A stretch of 8,155 nucleotides of DNA from Acidobacteriota bacterium (GTDB taxonomy: Bacteria > Acidobacteriota > Terriglobia > UBA7540): the NCBI GenBank assembly GCA_021789565.1, contig JAJYJL010000295.1, forward strand, positions 1-8,155, written 5' to 3'. Positions 6,507-8,155 of this stretch are shown piece after piece. The notes below the pieces were generated by a model, which searched no databases, was not told where the DNA came from, and was given only the letters and a program-made list of their open reading frames with translations. The position numbers and the translations under genes were made by a program. Position 1 is the stretch's first letter. Each line of letters starts with the position of its first letter.

Positions 6507-6593
6507 CCCCCGAGCGGGCGCGCGCGGAATTCCGGCAACAAGTGCGAAAAGGGTTTGCTTGTGGCGCAAACCGATGCTGCGGATTTTCGGGGG
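6507..6593. other. Nested inverted repeats in the spacer after the nitrilase-like gene
   Basis: The 315-base gap 6471-6785 holds no convincing gene. Its first half contains outer arms CCCCCGA (6507-6513) and TCGGGGG (6587-6593). They enclose the 10-base palindrome CGGAATTCCG (6525-6534) and a clean hairpin GGTTTGC/GCAAACC (6552-6558 with 6566-6572, 7-base loop). Read as RNA this could fold into a branched structure starting 37 bases after the stop codon. It may serve as a 3' end or terminator for the upstream gene, but no strong T-run follows. A further 10-base palindrome, CCGGCGCCGG, lies at 6628-6637. Confidence 0.4.
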
Positions 6594-6666
6594 CTGCGAT
6601 TTCCCAAAGAAGCATTGGGCAGGATAACCGGCGCCGGCCCACCTTCCTGGTTCGCAAGGGCGGAGA

Positions 6667-6675
6667 TGCTACAAT
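6667..6675 (+). promoter_or_regulatory. Candidate extended -10 promoter for the DUF6159-like gene
   Basis: TGCTACAAT matches the extended -10 form TGnTAtaAT with one mismatch in the hexamer. No good -35 is seen, which extended -10 promoters tolerate. Transcription would start near 6682, leaving a leader of about 104 bases. That leader contains AAGCCC (6701-6706) facing GGGCTT (6724-6729), and it ends in AAGGAGGA (6770-6777) before the ATG. Confidence 0.35.
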
Positions 6676-6785
6676 GCGACCATGCGCGCCAGATGTGGGC
6701 AAGCCCCGAGGTGACAAAAAGACGGGCTTAAGCGATTACTGCAGGCTGCACCCGACGCTCGCGATGCTGAAGGAGGAGAGGAACG

Positions 6786-7649
6786 ATGGGAAAGATCGGT
6801 AACACGTGGCAGCTGGTGAAGCAGAGTTTTGCCATCCTGCGCGAAGACGAAGAGCTGATGCTGCTGCCGGTTCTTTCGGCAATTTCCTGCATGGCGGTCA
6901 CGGTGTCACTGCTGGCTGGGAGCGGCGTATTCTATTATCCGCAGATCAAAGCGGCTATTGCCCAGCACGGTGGCTGGCACCCGAGCAACAATCTCGTTTT
7001 AGGCTCCATGTTCGTGTTTTACCTTGCGAATTATTTTGTCATCATCTTTTTCAACACGGCGCTGGTCAGCGCGGCCTCGATTCGTCTGGGAGGCGGGAGC
7101 ACCACCGTGCGCGACGGGCTGCGCGCTGCCTGGAACCGTCTGGGCGTCATCTTCGAGTGGGCGCTCGTGGCGGCAACGGTGGGCATGATCCTGCGCATGA
7201 TTGAAGACCGCTCGAGCCTGGCCGGGAAACTGGTGGCGGGTTTGGCCGGCATGGCCTGGACGCTGGCAACCTTCTTTGTAGTTCCCGTGCTGGCGTTTGA
7301 AAATCTCGGGCCGGTTGAAGCATTCAAGCGCTCGGCGCAACTGTTCCGCGACAACTGGGGCGAGGAAGTGGCGGGCACCTTCAGCTTTGGTCTGATCTTC
7401 TTCCTGCTGGCCCTGCCGGGACTCGCGCTCCCATTCGCCGGCGGCGCACTCGTGGGCGGCATCGGAGTCACAATTGGCGCCTGCGTAATGATCATCTATT
7501 TCATTTTTCTTTCCGTCGTCAGCGCTTCAACGCACGGCATCTTTCTCGCCGCGCTTTACCGCTACGCCACCAGGGGCGAGGTTTCTCCCGGCTTTGACCA
7601 GCAAACCCTCTCCTCCGCCTGGCAGCCCAAGCCGGGTTACAGATCCTAG
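6786..7649 (+). CDS. DUF6159-like polytopic membrane protein
   Basis: A 287-residue inner-membrane protein resembling the DUF6159 family, whose function is unknown. The N-terminus has the typical amphipathic lead-in TWQLVKQSFAILREDEELMLLPVLS (7-31), with the pattern W-x-x-x-K-x-S-x-x-x-L-x-x-x-x-x-L. About six membrane segments can be picked out (~27-47, 68-92, 118-137, 148-171, 198-220, 222-246). Between segments four and five is a conserved-looking cytosolic patch, FENLGPVEAFKRSAQLFRDNWGEE (171-194). The loop ~99-118 (GGGSTTVRDGLRAAWNR) resembles it, suggesting an internally duplicated layout. The start is set by AAGGAGGA eight bases before the ATG. It converges on the unknown gene to its right. 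No neighbour hints at a role. A glycerophosphoryl-diester-phosphodiesterase-type membrane domain is an alternative family assignment. Confidence 0.75.
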   Translation: MGKIGNTWQLVKQSFAILREDEELMLLPVLSAISCMAVTVSLLAGSGVFYYPQIKAAIAQHGGWHPSNNLVLGSMFVFYLANYFVIIFFNTALVSAASIRLGGGSTTVRDGLRAAWNRLGVIFEWALVAATVGMILRMIEDRSSLAGKLVAGLAGMAWTLATFFVVPVLAFENLGPVEAFKRSAQLFRDNWGEEVAGTFSFGLIFFLLALPGLALPFAGGALVGGIGVTIGACVMIIYFIFLSVVSASTHGIFLAALYRYATRGEVSPGFDQQTLSSAWQPKPGYRS

Positions 7650-7668
7650 ATGCAGGGATTAGAGGCAG

Positions 7669-7701
7669 CCACGGTCACTTCGCCGCCGGAACTGACCGTG
7701 G
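7669..7701. terminator. Hairpin terminator between convergent genes
   Basis: A perfect 9-bp inverted repeat (CCACGGTCA at 7669-7677, TGACCGTGG at 7693-7701) with a 15-base loop lies in the 92-base gap between convergent stop codons. In the plus direction it is followed by GTTTGT, a weak T-run, 20 bases after the DUF6159-like stop. Its symmetry and location fit a terminator shared by both genes. Confidence 0.6.
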
Positions 7702-7741
7702 GTTTGTCAAGAGTCGGACCGTGCGGCAGGCGGCAGCGCAG

Positions 7742-8155
7742 CTACTCCTTTAACCTTGGCGCACCCGGGATTTCCTTCTCCATTTGCTCGAACTGGCGCA
7801 GCAGGTTCTCAAACTCCGCACGCTCGAACGCAGACGCGGCCTCCTGCTTCAGGAGTGACTTGACGGCATCGAGGGCGCGCGCGGCATCCGGCGTAAGAAT
7901 TTTGTGGCGGGCGAGGAGAGGGATGACGAAATTGAACAACAGGATCCAGCATGCCGGAGCGCTGGGAGCGTAAAGCGTGGAACACACTTCGTGCCCGCAA
8001 CACGCTTGAGCGATGGCATGATCGGTCGCCCAATTGCCGTACAACAATCCATTGATGAACCATGTGTGCATGGATCCCCGCAAGACATAGCAGCCGGGGG
8101 GAACTTCGATGTCAACATGGCCATCGAGAGTGGGAATGCTGTCGTACCACCAGCC
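7742..8155 (-). CDS. Unrecognised protein, C-terminal part (137 residues visible)
   Basis: The frame is open to the right edge, so the start is outside the window; a TTG at 8083 and ATG at 8071 are internal. I do not recognise the family. The visible N-terminal half looks like a compact beta-rich module: DIEVPPGCYVLRG (15-27), then HTWFINGLLYGNWATDHAI and a cysteine group ACCGHEVC (51-58), with further cysteines at 22 and 69. The VPPG-x-Y turn resembles small beta-sandwich modules. Residues ~70-84 are hydrophobic (ILLFNFVIPLL), and the last 50 residues are charged and helical (DAARALDAVKSLLKQEA, FENLLRQFEQMEKE), possibly a coiled coil. The cysteines could bind a metal or form disulfides. The protein reading frame is credible because it is protein-like throughout and ends just before a shared terminator. 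No function is offered. Confidence 0.6.
   Translation of the reverse strand, partial: GWWYDSIPTLDGHVDIEVPPGCYVLRGSMHTWFINGLLYGNWATDHAIAQACCGHEVCSTLYAPSAPACWILLFNFVIPLLARHKILTPDAARALDAVKSLLKQEAASAFERAEFENLLRQFEQMEKEIPGAPRLKE

Noticed and set aside
5679..6569. Long minus-strand open frame (296 codons)
   Set aside because: Antisense to the nitrilase-like gene, whose catalytic motifs and Shine-Dalgarno sequence are clear; the antisense product has no recognisable motif and arises from GC-rich codon bias.
6682..6785. Possible riboswitch in the DUF6159-like leader
   Set aside because: One 6-bp pairing with a 17-base loop is present, but I recognised no conserved core of a known riboswitch class.
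6542..6802. Plus-strand frame of 86 codons before the DUF6159-like gene
   Set aside because: Overlaps nested inverted repeats, the candidate promoter and the next gene's ribosome site; composition is not protein-like.

Overview
The window is a moderately GC-rich bacterial chromosomal segment. It carries four complete or near-complete metabolic and transport genes, one membrane protein of unknown role, and a cut-off gene at each edge. The gene mix is a secreted family 27 glycosidase, a RhaT-type sugar transporter, a stand-alone maltokinase, a Tat-exported nitrilase-superfamily enzyme and a DUF6159-like membrane protein. Together with strong AGGAGG ribosome sites and long gaps between genes, this suggests a soil-type heterotroph, most likely an Acidobacteriota member. 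That assignment is an impression from gene content, not a marker-gene result. I see no rRNA, tRNA, CRISPR array, transposase or attachment site.

Layout. At 3-608 (+) is the C-terminal 201 residues of a large glycosidase-like protein with a glutamine-amidotransferase-like domain. It converges on a block of three minus-strand genes. In transcription order these are a secreted GH27 alpha-galactosidase-like enzyme (4918-3752), a RhaT-family sugar/H+ symporter (3510-2473) and a maltokinase (2246-663). The gaps between them are 241 and 226 bases, so they may be separately transcribed, but the theme is shared: release a sugar outside, import a sugar, and handle maltose or glycogen inside. A 403-base divergent region (4919-5321) separates this block from the plus-strand nitrilase-like gene (5322-6470). 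It holds several inverted repeats and a candidate promoter. A 315-base gap with nested inverted repeats then leads to the DUF6159-like membrane protein (6786-7649). That gene converges, across a clear hairpin, on an unrecognised minus-strand gene that runs off the right edge (8155-7742).

Interpretation. The left two thirds look like an accessory carbohydrate-use locus. The right third is a loose set of genes without an obvious shared pathway. I do not find convincing evidence of a wholly new system. The points most worth a second look are the altered substrate loop of the GH27 enzyme, the Tat-exported nitrilase-like enzyme, the cluster of inverted repeats (and a possible small ORF) in the divergent region, the nested-stem spacer at 6507-6593, and the orphan cysteine-containing protein at the right edge.
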